Positions 43,577 through 53,009 of a stretch of DNA of 64,000 nucleotides are shown here, in pieces (the first letter of the stretch is position 1; every line of letters starts with the position of its first letter). The DNA comes from Cardiobacterium hominis (GTDB lineage Bacteria; Pseudomonadota; Gammaproteobacteria; Cardiobacteriales; Cardiobacteriaceae), in contig NZ_LR134365.1 in the NCBI RefSeq assembly GCF_900637305.1, positions 1,047,501-1,111,500 of the forward strand, given 5' to 3'. Both the position numbers and the translations under genes were made by a program. Under the pieces are notes generated by a model. That model saw nothing but the letters and a program-made list of their open reading frames with translations. It had not been told where the DNA came from and did no database searches.

Positions 43577-43720
43577 AGTCTGCTCAAGATTCCGGAGTGG
43601 GTTGGGTAGGGAGCAAGGCGCAAAACGCAAGCAATGTGGGCGAGCTTGCCCGGTTTTACAACGCCGCAGACCGCCGAAACCCGCGCGCATCGCGGCTGTC
43701 ACAGGATTTTGAATGGGCTC

Positions 43721-45082
43721 TCAGTTCACGGGGGCAGATGGTGTGCCGTAACTGGTGAGGTCAAGCGGTTGGGCGGGGGAGGGCAGGACGCCACGCAGGA
43801 CGGGCATCGGTTCGGCGCTGCTGTTGGCGGGCGGTAGCGGGGCAGGGGAGGGGGCTACGCCGGGGTATGGGGTATTCGCTGCTGGTGACAGGTTGTGTTG
43901 TGGGTAGGTCGTCGTGGTGGGTTCGTCGCTGCTGGTCAGGGTTAAGGGGTTTGTCGCGACATTGGCCGGGATCGCGGGCAGTCCAAGGCGGGCGCTGCTC
44001 ACGTTTGTCATCAGGCCGGGTTGGGCGTTGTAGGCAGTGGTAGTTGCGGACGGCGCAGCGGCGGTTTGCCAGGCGTTATCAGGCGATGTGCCGCTGGTGA
44101 ACATGGTGCTATTCGCTGTTGAGCTGTGGTTAAGTGGCGTGGCAGGAGACAAGGCGCTGTTGCTGGCGGCAGCCTGGAAGGCGTTGTTTAGCGTAGCAGC
44201 GGGCGCGGCAGGGTTGGGGCTCAGCAGCGGGCGGGGCGCGGCGGAAGGCTGCGCGGCGCTGGCAATGGCGGTGCCGGTGAAGGGGTTGCTGTTCAGGTTT
44301 TCGCTAGGGATGGTGGGGGTGCTGCGACCGGGCGGCAGTTCGCCGGGGCGCACGGCCGGGTGCGGGTTGCGCCCGCTCAAGGCGTATTGGCCGCCGATGA
44401 CGTCGATTTCCGGCGGTTGGTGGTAGCGCTCGAAGTAGTCGTAGCCGGGTTTGAGCATGCGCCAGAAGTCATACCAGCGGTGCTCGCTGTAGGCGGCGAG
44501 GTTGGCGTCTGTCATGCGGAAGGGGAAGGCGTGCACGCGCACGTAGGGCTGGCCGCGCTGGAGCGCCGAGCCGACGAGGGTGTAGATTTCTTCGATTTGC
44601 CGGTCGCCCATGGCATAGCAGCCGATGGAGACGCATTTGCCGTGTACCATCAGCATGCTGCCGCTGTAGCCGTGCGCGCGGTCGTAGGCGTTGGGGTAGC
44701 CGAGGTTGAAGGAGAGGTGGTATTGGCTGTTGGGGTTCATCGCTTCGCGGCCGACAGCGTAGAAGCCTTCGGGCGATTGTTTGTCGCCTTCGCGGGTTTT
44801 CGGGCCGAGTTCGCCGGAGTAGATGCAGATGGGGTAGTCAAGGAAAAGGGCGTATTCGCCGCTGTCTTTTTGCAGCCAGACTTCGAGCACTTCTTCTTTT
44901 TTGAAGATGCGGATGAAGGCGGGTGCGCCGAAGCGGAAACCGCGCGCTTCGAGGCGGTCTTGCAGGGTGGGGTTCGGCGGACGGCGGATGAGGCGGCTGT
45001 CGCGCTGGGTTTCGGGGGTACGGCTGCTACAGGCGGCGAGGATGAGGGCGAAGGCGGCGAGGAGGAAGGTTTGTTTTTTCAT
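43721..45082 (-). CDS. L,D-transpeptidase lipoprotein (YafK-like)
   Basis: The gene encodes 453 residues. Lipobox LAAC gives lipidated C18. Residues about 60-200 are a YkuD-type domain of the YafK/DpaA subgroup, with HGKCVSIGCYAMGD (H147, catalytic C155). YafK in E. coli acts on the link between Braun lipoprotein and peptidoglycan. Residues about 240-453 are an Ala/Pro/Ser/Thr-rich low-complexity tail, absent from the E. coli protein, perhaps a wall-spanning spacer. A single gene between two terminators. Confidence 0.88.
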   Translation of the reverse strand: MKKQTFLLAAFALILAACSSRTPETQRDSRLIRRPPNPTLQDRLEARGFRFGAPAFIRIFKKEEVLEVWLQKDSGEYALFLDYPICIYSGELGPKTREGDKQSPEGFYAVGREAMNPNSQYHLSFNLGYPNAYDRAHGYSGSMLMVHGKCVSIGCYAMGDRQIEEIYTLVGSALQRGQPYVRVHAFPFRMTDANLAAYSEHRWYDFWRMLKPGYDYFERYHQPPEIDVIGGQYALSGRNPHPAVRPGELPPGRSTPTIPSENLNSNPFTGTAIASAAQPSAAPRPLLSPNPAAPAATLNNAFQAAASNSALSPATPLNHSSTANSTMFTSGTSPDNAWQTAAAPSATTTAYNAQPGLMTNVSSARLGLPAIPANVATNPLTLTSSDEPTTTTYPQHNLSPAANTPYPGVAPSPAPLPPANSSAEPMPVLRGVLPSPAQPLDLTSYGTPSAPVN

Positions 45083-45487
45083 GGGGTTTCGGGCTGGTTG
45101 GTTTACATTACAGCTGAGCGCTCGGGGTGTATGTAAATGAACTAGTTTGTAAATGCTACTTGGCTTGGTGGTACTTTCATCTTTCTTATCAATTAGTTGC
45201 GAGAGGAGCTTCTTCGCGGTAATCCCTTCTTGAATATCGCGCTGTCTTTGCGGCGGTCGCGCATTTTAGCAAATTCGCAGACTTTTTGACTGGATGATTT
45301 TGTCGCTAGGAAAATCATCAGCATTCATCAGTGTCGTAGTATTTCCGTTAGAGTGTCCAGCTATATATCAACGATGCATGATTACTTGGTGTCAATAGCA
45401 CTTGCGGTGGTAAGCTAGAAATCACGAGTATATCTATTGTAATTAAAGTTATAGGTATACATATTTACGGATCGCCATACATTAAAT
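45083..45487. other. intergenic region without visible genes
   Basis: About 400 bases of mixed composition between the L,D-transpeptidase and the RTX terminator. The part near 45,400-45,480 is AT-rich. I see no frame with start signals, no tRNA and no clear insertion-sequence ends. Confidence 0.45.
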
Positions 45488-45522
45488 AAAAAGTCCCTGC
45501 CAATGAGCAGGGGCTTTTTATT
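45488..45522. terminator. rho-independent terminator after the RTX lipase gene
   Basis: AAAAAGTCCCTGC and GCAGGGGCTTTTT pair around a short loop. It lies 26 bases after the stop of the leftward RTX gene and can act in both directions. Confidence 0.85.
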
Positions 45523-45547
45523 ACGGGAGGGCTCTTAGAAGCGTCAT

Positions 45548-47185
45548 TTAATACGGATTTACTGCGGCTAACAATGGCTGCTTCTCATCCGGGATGGCTA
45601 GCGCATGCAGCGGCTGCGCCTGATTGTTCAGGGAAGCAATCATTTGATTCATCTGTAAAGCTTGGGCAGCAGGATGCATATAGTTTCCTCGCGGCGCATT
45701 TTGTGTGCTAACCGCGCTATTGATAGCGCCATGGTCAAGCGTCGTGCCATCGGCAAAGCGGATACTGTCTATTTGCCAGCCATTAAAGAAATGGTTGGTA
45801 ACAGTAATTTGGTTTTTACCATCTTTACTATGTAGAACAAGATTGTTGCCTTCGCGGCGGATGTCAAAATCGCTGCGGTTCATGTCGCTGAAATCAATAC
45901 TGTCATGTCGTCCCAATCCGCCGTCATAATTATTGATGACATCATGACCGAATCCGCGTGCAAAACGGTAAATATCATTTCCGGCACTACCGCTGAGAAC
46001 ATCATTGCCACTGTCGCCAATAAGTAAATCGTTGCCTGTTCCTCCATATAGCTTGTCATCTCCTTCATTTCCATGAAGCTGGTCATCGTCTTCTCCGTCA
46101 ATCAATTCGTCATTTCCAGCTCCACCCGAAAGATGATCTCGCCCATCCCCACCATTCAAGGAATCTTCTCCCGCTCCACCAGACAACTTGTCATTCCCGA
46201 CACTACCAATGAGGTTATCATTACCATCTTCTCCATAGAGTTCATCATCACCTTCTTCACCGCTTATAACATCATTACCGCCTTTTCCGTTGATAATGTC
46301 ATTGTCTTTGCTACCATAGATATGGTCATCACCCTCAGTAGTTTTTTGCAATTCTCTTTCAATCTCATCGGCGGTCAGAATACTACCATCAGCAAATCTG
46401 ATCTCGCCTATACGCCATTTGCTATTAGCGGGGAACTGCCCCATAATCCGCAGTTCATCCGTTCCTGAAAGGCTACGCAAGTAAAGGCTGGTGTAATCCC
46501 TCATTATTAAGAAATCCTTGCGGTTCATGTTGGTAAATGTCACGACGTCATCTTGATTCGAATTTTCATCGTGATTGTTAATTAAGTCATGACCAAATCC
46601 TCGTGAAAACTGATAGACATCTTTACCGCCTTTACCTGCCAATAGTTCGTTATCAGCCGAACTGATTAATACATCATTTCTATCCGTTCCATTCACCGGT
46701 TTTAGTGGTGTACCTTGCGCAAGGTTAAGCACAAGCGTCTGATGCGCCTTTAGACCACCACTATCGGTAACGGTAACAGTAACACGATAATTTCCTTGTG
46801 GCGTATTTGCTGAGGGTGAGCCTGTAAAAGTACCATTATATGCATCGAACTTTAACCAACTCGGTAATGATTGGCCATTTTCACTTGTAGCACTAAATGT
46901 CAGCTTGTCATTTTTATCAATATCCTTAAAGGTATCTTCAGGTAACTGGTAATAAAAAAGCTTGTTATGTTCTATTTGTAGCGTGGGTAATTTTTGTCCT
47001 GCCTGCGGCGCATCGTTGACGTTAATCACATTCAGTGTAAAGCGCTGGTTAGCACTTCCCCCTTTACCCTTAGCGCTTATCTCAACATTCAGCATACCAA
47101 CATCGTCATTACCAGGCGTGCCACTGAATGTGCGGGTTTGTGGATTGAAACTCAGCCAGCCCGGCAACGGTTTGCCATCTGCCAA
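45548..47185 (-). CDS. RTX lipase fragment 4: cadherin-like and RTX repeats
   Basis: This 545-residue frame (from a TTG; open upstream to the third frameshift) starts within a cadherin/dystroglycan-like Ig domain (WLSFNPQTRTFSGTPGNDD), followed by a second one (PSWLKFDAYNGTFTGSPS). Next come haemolysin-related segments (FARGFGHDVINNYDGGLGR) on both sides of about nine GGxGxDxLx calcium-binding nonapeptides. The uncharged C-terminus (EKQPLLAAVNPY) is in the position of the T1SS signal. Confidence 0.75.
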   Translation of the reverse strand: MADGKPLPGWLSFNPQTRTFSGTPGNDDVGMLNVEISAKGKGGSANQRFTLNVINVNDAPQAGQKLPTLQIEHNKLFYYQLPEDTFKDIDKNDKLTFSATSENGQSLPSWLKFDAYNGTFTGSPSANTPQGNYRVTVTVTDSGGLKAHQTLVLNLAQGTPLKPVNGTDRNDVLISSADNELLAGKGGKDVYQFSRGFGHDLINNHDENSNQDDVVTFTNMNRKDFLIMRDYTSLYLRSLSGTDELRIMGQFPANSKWRIGEIRFADGSILTADEIERELQKTTEGDDHIYGSKDNDIINGKGGNDVISGEEGDDELYGEDGNDNLIGSVGNDKLSGGAGEDSLNGGDGRDHLSGGAGNDELIDGEDDDQLHGNEGDDKLYGGTGNDLLIGDSGNDVLSGSAGNDIYRFARGFGHDVINNYDGGLGRHDSIDFSDMNRSDFDIRREGNNLVLHSKDGKNQITVTNHFFNGWQIDSIRFADGTTLDHGAINSAVSTQNAPRGNYMHPAAQALQMNQMIASLNNQAQPLHALAIPDEKQPLLAAVNPY

Positions 47186-47253
47186 GCGAGCGCTGTAGGT
47201 CAGTTTGTCGTCCTTGTTGGCGGTGTGGAATGTATCCTCCGCAAGGGTATAAG

Positions 47254-49374
47254 TCAGCTTTTCCTTTTCATGAATGCTTTGCGCCGCCAGCGGTTTGCCA
47301 GCGGTTGGCGCCTGCGGCTGTTCCGGTTGGGTTTGGGATCAGGCTGTGTTTTTGGATCAGGATTGGGTTTGTTGTCATCATCCAAAGACGGCAATTTCAG
47401 TCCAAGGGATTCCCCGGTATTGAAGAAGCCGTTAAAAATAATCCTGCCCTTAAAATCCTCAAGAGTATTAGTGATAATGAGGCTGCTACCCATGCGGGTC
47501 AGTTTGGCTGTGCCATCATTGGTGCGCCACTCGTTATCTCCGGTAGCTTGAACCTGATCAGCAGTCAGTGCTTTTCCCCGGTAAGTAATACTGCCTTTGC
47601 CGTCAGCATCACTAATGGTCGTAAAACCCGATATCATCGAACCGTCAAAGGCAATGTGATAAGTATCATAGCCACTACCCTGATCATTAACACCGTCGAG
47701 ACCTGAACTCAGCCAATAAACATCATCACCGCTTTCATCGGTCATGGTGTCATTGCCCTTGCCGCTATGGTAGATGTCATTGCCGCTACCGCCATTCATG
47801 GTAGCGTTACCGCCTCCAGCAAAGAGGCGGTCATTACCGGCACCGCCATAAAGCGTATCCTTGCCACCGGGCATATTGTCGGGTAACGGGTTGAAATCAT
47901 CACCATGGAGTACATCGTCGCCATCGCCACCGTGTATCGTGTCATCACCTAACTGACCGAAAATAATATCATCACCCTCACCGCCATAAATCGTATCGTT
48001 CCAGTTTCCGTTTTCCAGTTGCTGGAAACGATCGTTACGCAAAAGTGCGGTATGACTGGGGCCGGGAGAAATAGTGAAATCCCAGCTTTCATTGCCGGAA
48101 TCCTTTTCCTTCACCTCCGTTTTCCATTGCCAGCTGAAAACATTTCCATTGGGAAGAGACATCACGCCCTCTTTCTTGGGGCGGGGAACAGTGCCATCGG
48201 CTAACCAGTGATAACCGGTAATATTCCCCAGAATGGCCGGACTTGTTGCAAAAGGAATATAGTCAGCGTCGCCAAGAATCAGGTCTTTTCCGGCGCCGCC
48301 ACGAATGGTGTCAAAACCTTCACCACCAATCAAAATATCCTCTTTGGCGCTGCCATATATGGTGTCATTGCCATATTGACCATGAACCCAGTCTCCCCTT
48401 TTCTCACGCTCAAAATTTTTAAGTAATTCCGGATCTGTTACACCTTCATATTTTTTGTAATCAATAACGGCAGTATCATAATCCTCATGCTCGTTTCCTG
48501 CCCATATTTCATCACGGCCGGCACCGCCAAGAACAATATCACTGTTGTCACCAGCATAAACCGTGTCGTTATCATCCTCCGCCTTGGGATTTTTGATTCC
48601 GGCATTGATATATTCACGGCCTGCGCCGCCCTTGACCGTATCGCCGCCATTTCCGGTAACTACCCGGTGCAACACGCCGTCTCCAGTATGGATGACATCC
48701 GCGCGCCCGCTACCCGTAAATTGTGAGGAGGCAAAATTGCTGCCATGCACCTTGATGCCATTGGGAGCATATGTGCCATCATAGACGATGTAATTGCGGT
48801 TATTGCGATGGTCAAGATCAAAATCAACCAGTGCCGGGGCCGCGTCGGGATCATCTGCATGTTTGAGTGAAATACCCAGTTGGCCATCCTGCCAGTGGCG
48901 GATATTTGCCAATGTTTTATAGTGTCCGGGAGTATCCTGCACGGAAAACTCCCAATTCACGCCGTTGTAGGTCATGCCGTATTTTTTGTCCTCAGAATAA
49001 TAGGCATCACCAGCTTTGGGAGCGTCGGGATGGGCAGTACCGGAGAAAGTCTGCTCACCGAGATTTATGCCGTCAATCTCAAGACTACCCTTACCGTCGG
49101 AATCAAAGATGGTATCTACACCGTCATCGCTGACGAAAAATTTGTAGATATCGTGCTTCGCGCCACCTTCCATATAGTCATTACCCTTGCCACCTATCAA
49201 GACATCATTCTCACCTGTACCATAGAGATGATCATCTTTATCACTGCCTATAAGCGGTTTTGTATCTTTTTCACTACCAAAAACAATCTTTCCAAGGGAT
49301 TCTTTATCCTCAAGCATCTTATATAAAGCAATATGTATATTGTCATCTACAGAGGTAAGCTCGAAATTACCCAA
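47254..49374 (-). CDS. RTX lipase fragment 3: RTX repeats
   Basis: This 706-residue frame carries at least four blocks of RTX nonapeptides (such as GGKGNDYMEGG and GGAGNDRLFAGGG), linked by beta-rich spacers. The listed start is a TTG; the frame is open upstream to the second frameshift at about 49,610, where it continues the helical region. The last 20 or so residues (Arg-rich NSRRRQPLANRWRR) are out of frame and are not part of the original protein. Confidence 0.75.
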   Translation of the reverse strand: MGNFELTSVDDNIHIALYKMLEDKESLGKIVFGSEKDTKPLIGSDKDDHLYGTGENDVLIGGKGNDYMEGGAKHDIYKFFVSDDGVDTIFDSDGKGSLEIDGINLGEQTFSGTAHPDAPKAGDAYYSEDKKYGMTYNGVNWEFSVQDTPGHYKTLANIRHWQDGQLGISLKHADDPDAAPALVDFDLDHRNNRNYIVYDGTYAPNGIKVHGSNFASSQFTGSGRADVIHTGDGVLHRVVTGNGGDTVKGGAGREYINAGIKNPKAEDDNDTVYAGDNSDIVLGGAGRDEIWAGNEHEDYDTAVIDYKKYEGVTDPELLKNFEREKRGDWVHGQYGNDTIYGSAKEDILIGGEGFDTIRGGAGKDLILGDADYIPFATSPAILGNITGYHWLADGTVPRPKKEGVMSLPNGNVFSWQWKTEVKEKDSGNESWDFTISPGPSHTALLRNDRFQQLENGNWNDTIYGGEGDDIIFGQLGDDTIHGGDGDDVLHGDDFNPLPDNMPGGKDTLYGGAGNDRLFAGGGNATMNGGSGNDIYHSGKGNDTMTDESGDDVYWLSSGLDGVNDQGSGYDTYHIAFDGSMISGFTTISDADGKGSITYRGKALTADQVQATGDNEWRTNDGTAKLTRMGSSLIITNTLEDFKGRIIFNGFFNTGESLGLKLPSLDDDNKPNPDPKTQPDPKPNRNSRRRQPLANRWRRKAFMKRKS

Positions 49375-49553
49375 ATAGGGAAAGCGTTTTTTTAATGCTT
49401 CATGGGCATAATGAACTTTCTCCGCCTTTGAAAGTTTATCGAATTCTTCAATTCCTTTAGAATCATCAATTGCAGCCAGATAAACATCGCGGACAAAGTT
49501 TTCAGAATCTGAATCATAATCAATATTATAGAAATTTAAAAATGATTTGGTGG

Positions 49554-50408
49554 TTAAAAGCTGAATTCTGTCATTAATCCACTCATCAGAAAAATGTGTT
49601 GCAGCCTCCCTTTATCGTATGCAGCTTTGTCATCTTTCCACTGCTGATAGAGTTCATTCCAGTTATCTGTCCAAACCTTGTCTAACGCAGTGCTATTGCC
49701 TTTTGAAACAAGAGAGAAAGGCGAGAGTGTATACAATGAGACCAGATAACCAAAATTTTCTCGCACCATTGCAGTATTCAAAGTACTGGTAAACGCAGTA
49801 TCCATTGGCTTAAGTTCAACATCATTACCCAGATTGTAGGATTCTATCTTTTTGGAAATTTCTCGCAGCTTGCTATGCAGGTCGGTACGTCCGCTAAAAG
49901 TATGCGTTTCACCGTTTTCGTCTTTTCCTTCATGCGACTCCGTCAGATACCAAGTGTTGCCATTGGGATCGCCCTTCAGGTCAGAATCCACGCCAAAAGT
50001 TTTTGCCAAGGCATTGACCAGGCTTTCTATGGCATCGCCATCAGCGTAACCTTGATTTTTAGGACTATCTTTAACCCAGTCCATATCCCACTCGCGCATT
50101 TTTTTATGAGCTTCTCTTTTTACGATACGTTTTATAGAATTAGGAGTATAAATGGACGCAATAGCTTTTTCCATATCCACCCACCAAGGCGTATCTGACA
50201 GTTTTTCATCCATCAATGTCTTCTTGTTAGAAGATAACTTTATCAAAGAATCCCATATATTTATATCATCTTGCTGATTCAGCTTGTTTAATACATCCAT
50301 GGATTCCAGGGAATCATTTAGCAATGCAATGCTATGAGTATCACCAAAATCATTATAATTATAATTATAATTATTCACTAATAATTTTTCAAACAGGCTA
50401 TTAACCAC
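49554..50408 (-). CDS. RTX lipase fragment 2: helical linker region
   Basis: This 284-residue frame (from a GTG) is helical and charged, with no recognised domain. It continues the lipase region without a gap once the first frameshift is repaired. Its last 19 residues after YDKG are read out of frame. AT-rich compared with the T1SS genes. Confidence 0.65.
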   Translation of the reverse strand: MVNSLFEKLLVNNYNYNYNDFGDTHSIALLNDSLESMDVLNKLNQQDDINIWDSLIKLSSNKKTLMDEKLSDTPWWVDMEKAIASIYTPNSIKRIVKREAHKKMREWDMDWVKDSPKNQGYADGDAIESLVNALAKTFGVDSDLKGDPNGNTWYLTESHEGKDENGETHTFSGRTDLHSKLREISKKIESYNLGNDVELKPMDTAFTSTLNTAMVRENFGYLVSLYTLSPFSLVSKGNSTALDKVWTDNWNELYQQWKDDKAAYDKGRLQHIFLMSGLMTEFSF

Positions 50409-50421
50409 ATCATAAGTATAC

Positions 50422-51630
50422 CTATCTCCGTTGATTCTCTACTGATATAGGAATTTCTGTGCCATAATGAAGTTGGGAAGAAGCAACCATACTGGGTGGG
50501 TTCTTTGCATAAATTTCATATAGATTTTCAATGCGATTATTAGAATACAAACGTTCATTCAGAATTGTTGTCTCTAGTCCGGTTAGTTTTGGGTACGCGT
50601 AAGCCCTTTGCGTAGCTTCTTTTAGGGCAATTTGGTAATTTAGACCAAGAGCCGCAATATCACTGTAATTAACTATTTTTGCTTTTTGTTCAGTCCCGCT
50701 GGAAAGAGAACGAACCCGGCGATTTTCATCAATTATTTTAGTGATGTTATTCAATATTTCTTTTACATCATCATCTGCAGGTATTGCATGCGTGGTCATG
50801 GCATAAATATATGCTCTTAAAGAAGATTCTATTTCATCAATTTTACTATCGTCTGCATGAGATATTTGTTCAAGAATATCTGTCAATTTATTATAATGAA
50901 CCAAGAAATTATTATTATATCTTGTGGAATTTATGCCATTATATCTTGTTTCATGAAATTGATGGATTATGTTTTTAAGTGTTTCTTTATCCATCTCTTC
51001 TTCTTTGGTCTTTCTGCCCACACCCACACCATTAAAGGTGTAAGTATTTTTTATCAAACCTTCATCACGGTGCAGGATATTGAAGGCAGTAGCAAGGTGC
51101 CCGCCCAAGCTGTAACCGGTGATACGGATCTGTTCGCCATCACCAATCAATTTCTCATTTCGGAGTCCTTGGAACCACTGCTCCAAGTCATCAATCTGGC
51201 CAAATGCCCAGCCTCTATCAGCAATTTCCATTTTATTGGTGGCTTGATTGTCACGTACTGCGTCGTCGATAAATTCCGTGCTGCGCAGTGACATGACTTT
51301 TTCGCCTGCCTTGATGGTCGTTCCCGGTATATCGCGTTTTGCTTTAAACAAAGTGCCAGAGAATCCGGTAGTGGTGTTCGGTAGGTAGGCCACTACTTCC
51401 CAGTTTTCCATAAATTCTTTTATTTGTGGTGCTGTTAATATACTGGTATGGTTATTGCCCTCTTCCAGTATTTTGGAGTCAAGAGCAACATTTTTAAATG
51501 TATATCCTTCAGGATGAAGAAATTCTAGTTTTTTATCCTCGTCTTTTAGAAACGCTTCTGCAACGATTTGGGTGCGGCTCATTTCCAGCAGTTCTGCAAC
51601 GGAAGGTTGTTTACTTTGGTTCTGTGACAT
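50422..51630 (-). CDS. RTX lipase fragment 1: N-terminal lipase domain
   Basis: This 402-residue frame has an alpha/beta-hydrolase of the class 3 lipase type with the nucleophile elbow GYSLGGH (S174). There is no signal peptide, as expected for a type I substrate. GGAGA precedes the ATG. The start is 2 bases after the stop of a membrane protein gene, so the two are one operon. The frame ends at the first frameshift. Confidence 0.8.
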   Translation of the reverse strand: MSQNQSKQPSVAELLEMSRTQIVAEAFLKDEDKKLEFLHPEGYTFKNVALDSKILEEGNNHTSILTAPQIKEFMENWEVVAYLPNTTTGFSGTLFKAKRDIPGTTIKAGEKVMSLRSTEFIDDAVRDNQATNKMEIADRGWAFGQIDDLEQWFQGLRNEKLIGDGEQIRITGYSLGGHLATAFNILHRDEGLIKNTYTFNGVGVGRKTKEEEMDKETLKNIIHQFHETRYNGINSTRYNNNFLVHYNKLTDILEQISHADDSKIDEIESSLRAYIYAMTTHAIPADDDVKEILNNITKIIDENRRVRSLSSGTEQKAKIVNYSDIAALGLNYQIALKEATQRAYAYPKLTGLETTILNERLYSNNRIENLYEIYAKNPPSMVASSQLHYGTEIPISVENQRR

Positions 51631-51632
51631 GG

Positions 51633-52607
51633 TTAGTCTCCTTGTTTAGGTTGAATGACACGGTTCAGAAAATAGCGGATATATGTAATATCCGCCTCGC
51701 CAGCAGGACAATTTTCTAATCTGGACCACTCCCACGTTTGATAGGCATGTCCCTGTGACGGGTTTAAGGCGTACCACGTTTTGGTCGCCATTAGCGTATT
51801 GGTTTGCAGGTCATAGATATTGACAGTCAAACCCGCAATCCAGTGCTTGCGGTCTGCCGGATCGACAATAGGCTTGTATTCCAGCGCGTAGCGCGAAGGC
51901 CGTTCTATCGCTTGGACAAGCAGTGTTTCTTTGTCTTTACGGTCTTTATCATCCGGGAAGCGGTAGCGCAAAAAATGCTTGTCTTTTTGCTGGGCATCGG
52001 CGTAGCGATAGCCGCGATAAGCCTTCTCATGTTCTGACATATTGGTCGGATGTCCCCACAGCCTGATTTGGGTTTCGCGGGCGCTAGGCCTAGGGTCAAC
52101 GGTTTGTAAATCAATCATTGAATTATTATCGTATCTAATTTCCCAAAACAGAAATTTCTTGATGTATTCTTCCTCGGTACCTGACCAAGGTAGCGCAGCA
52201 TTTTCCCACATAGGATCGTTGTAGGATGATTGTGGACTATCTTCAGGAACATTCAGCAAGGTAATTCCTTCCACATTCTCCACCGTTTGATAGATTTTCT
52301 CGCCTGCACTTTTGCAGCGCTCTTCAAAGATGGCCTTGCTTTCCAAATATTCTTTTTGCCGCGCATCGGCTTTTGCCTGCATTTCCCGCTGGCGGGCGCG
52401 GTCGTCGCTGCTCGCAATATATGCCCAGGCAAACGCTACCAGCAGGGCAAGGGGCGTGGCAATGAGGTTGTTGCGCAGGCGCTTGCCGGGTTGGCTGACG
52501 TGATACACCACCGTCCAAACGGTGATGAGCAGGGCGAACAGTCCTGCCAGCACGGTGGCAATGGCGGCGTAGGCGAGGAACTGAAAGATGTCTTGCGGGG
52601 TGAGCAT
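51633..52607 (-). CDS. membrane protein preceding the RTX lipase
   Basis: From MLTPQDIFQFLAYAAIATVL the gene encodes 324 residues (an upstream ATG at 52637 is possible). Two membrane spans (about 9-35 and 46-66) are followed by a large hydrophilic domain with conserved-looking aromatic and charged residues and no known motif. The gap to the lipase gene is 2 bases, so they are co-expressed. A cognate partner or immunity protein for the lipase would fit, as seen for other secreted lipases with a neighbouring partner, but this is inference only. Confidence 0.7.
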   Translation of the reverse strand: MLTPQDIFQFLAYAAIATVLAGLFALLITVWTVVYHVSQPGKRLRNNLIATPLALLVAFAWAYIASSDDRARQREMQAKADARQKEYLESKAIFEERCKSAGEKIYQTVENVEGITLLNVPEDSPQSSYNDPMWENAALPWSGTEEEYIKKFLFWEIRYDNNSMIDLQTVDPRPSARETQIRLWGHPTNMSEHEKAYRGYRYADAQQKDKHFLRYRFPDDKDRKDKETLLVQAIERPSRYALEYKPIVDPADRKHWIAGLTVNIYDLQTNTLMATKTWYALNPSQGHAYQTWEWSRLENCPAGEADITYIRYFLNRVIQPKQGD

Positions 52608-52636
52608 GGGATTATCCGTAGTGAGGCACGAAAACA

Positions 52637-52674
52637 AAACACCCCCACGGACGCGCTTGCCCGTGGGGGTGTTT
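52637..52674 (-). terminator. strong hairpin upstream of the membrane protein gene
   Basis: AAACACCCCCACGG and CCGTGGGGGTGTTT form a perfect 14-bp stem around 10 bases, followed on the minus strand by TGTTTTC. It should separate the T1SS operon from the membrane protein-lipase pair. Because it ends about 30 bases before the ATG at 52607, it could instead be a leader hairpin of that gene. Confidence 0.7.
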
Positions 52675-53009
52675 GGCTGGGGGTTCTGCTTGTCGGTTGC
52701 GCCGGATGGCGTGGTAGTCGTTCCTTGGGGTTGTCATCTCCGTCGTCCCTGATTGGATTACCTAGGACGAAAGTAACAGCTTATTCAGGTGAGAGCAAGG
52801 TTTGTTTAATGCGGAGGGCTCGCGAGTAGGGGGTGTAGTATAGTGAGAAGGTTTTGTTTTTAATTTATTGTTCTATATGTAATTTTCTTGAGTGTTTCGG
52901 TTTGTTTGGTGCGTTTGTGGTTACGGCATATTCATTTGTTGGTAGGATTTTTTCTGTTGTTGAGCGTGGGCAGTGTTCTGAAATGTAGTCGTCCCATGTG
53001 AAGTCTGTT
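52675..53009. other. intergenic region between tolC-like gene and membrane protein gene
   Basis: No supported gene. The stretch is AT-rich around 52,850-52,900 on the minus strand, with a TATACT that could be a -10 hexamer at about 52,838-52,843. A small frame (52,865-53,104) overlaps the tolC-like gene and looks like shadow sequence. Confidence 0.45.

Larger units (their letters stand above)
43190..43720. other. intergenic region of GC-rich repeats
   Basis: I see no gene in this 530-base stretch. It contains a CCCCTCTC/GAGAGGGG element (43,227-43,271) and a C-run/G-run element (about 43,325-43,431) with a 14-bp perfect palindrome inside (43,360-43,389). A terminator lies at about 43,541-43,576. 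The rest shows no coding signals. Confidence 0.6.
45548..51630 (-). pseudogene. RTX lipase gene interrupted by three frameshifts
   Basis: Four consecutive frames in the same direction make sense only as one gene of about 2,025 codons. Frame changes lie at about 50,431-50,442 (one extra base), 49,605-49,616 (one missing base beside GGG) and 47,330-47,385 (one missing base in a Pro-rich linker). Repairing each gives smooth protein, for example VEINGDRY at the first and DKGEAATHF at the second. Domain order: lipase, helical region, RTX blocks, cadherin-like domains, RTX blocks with haemolysin-related repeats, C-terminal secretion tail. It would be secreted by the T1SS genes upstream. Decay or sequencing error cannot be separated here. 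Confidence 0.8.

Noticed and set aside
47254..51630. Programmed ribosomal frameshifting in the RTX lipase
   Set aside because: None of the three junctions has an X XXY YYZ heptamer in the incoming frame, and three programmed shifts in one gene would be without precedent.
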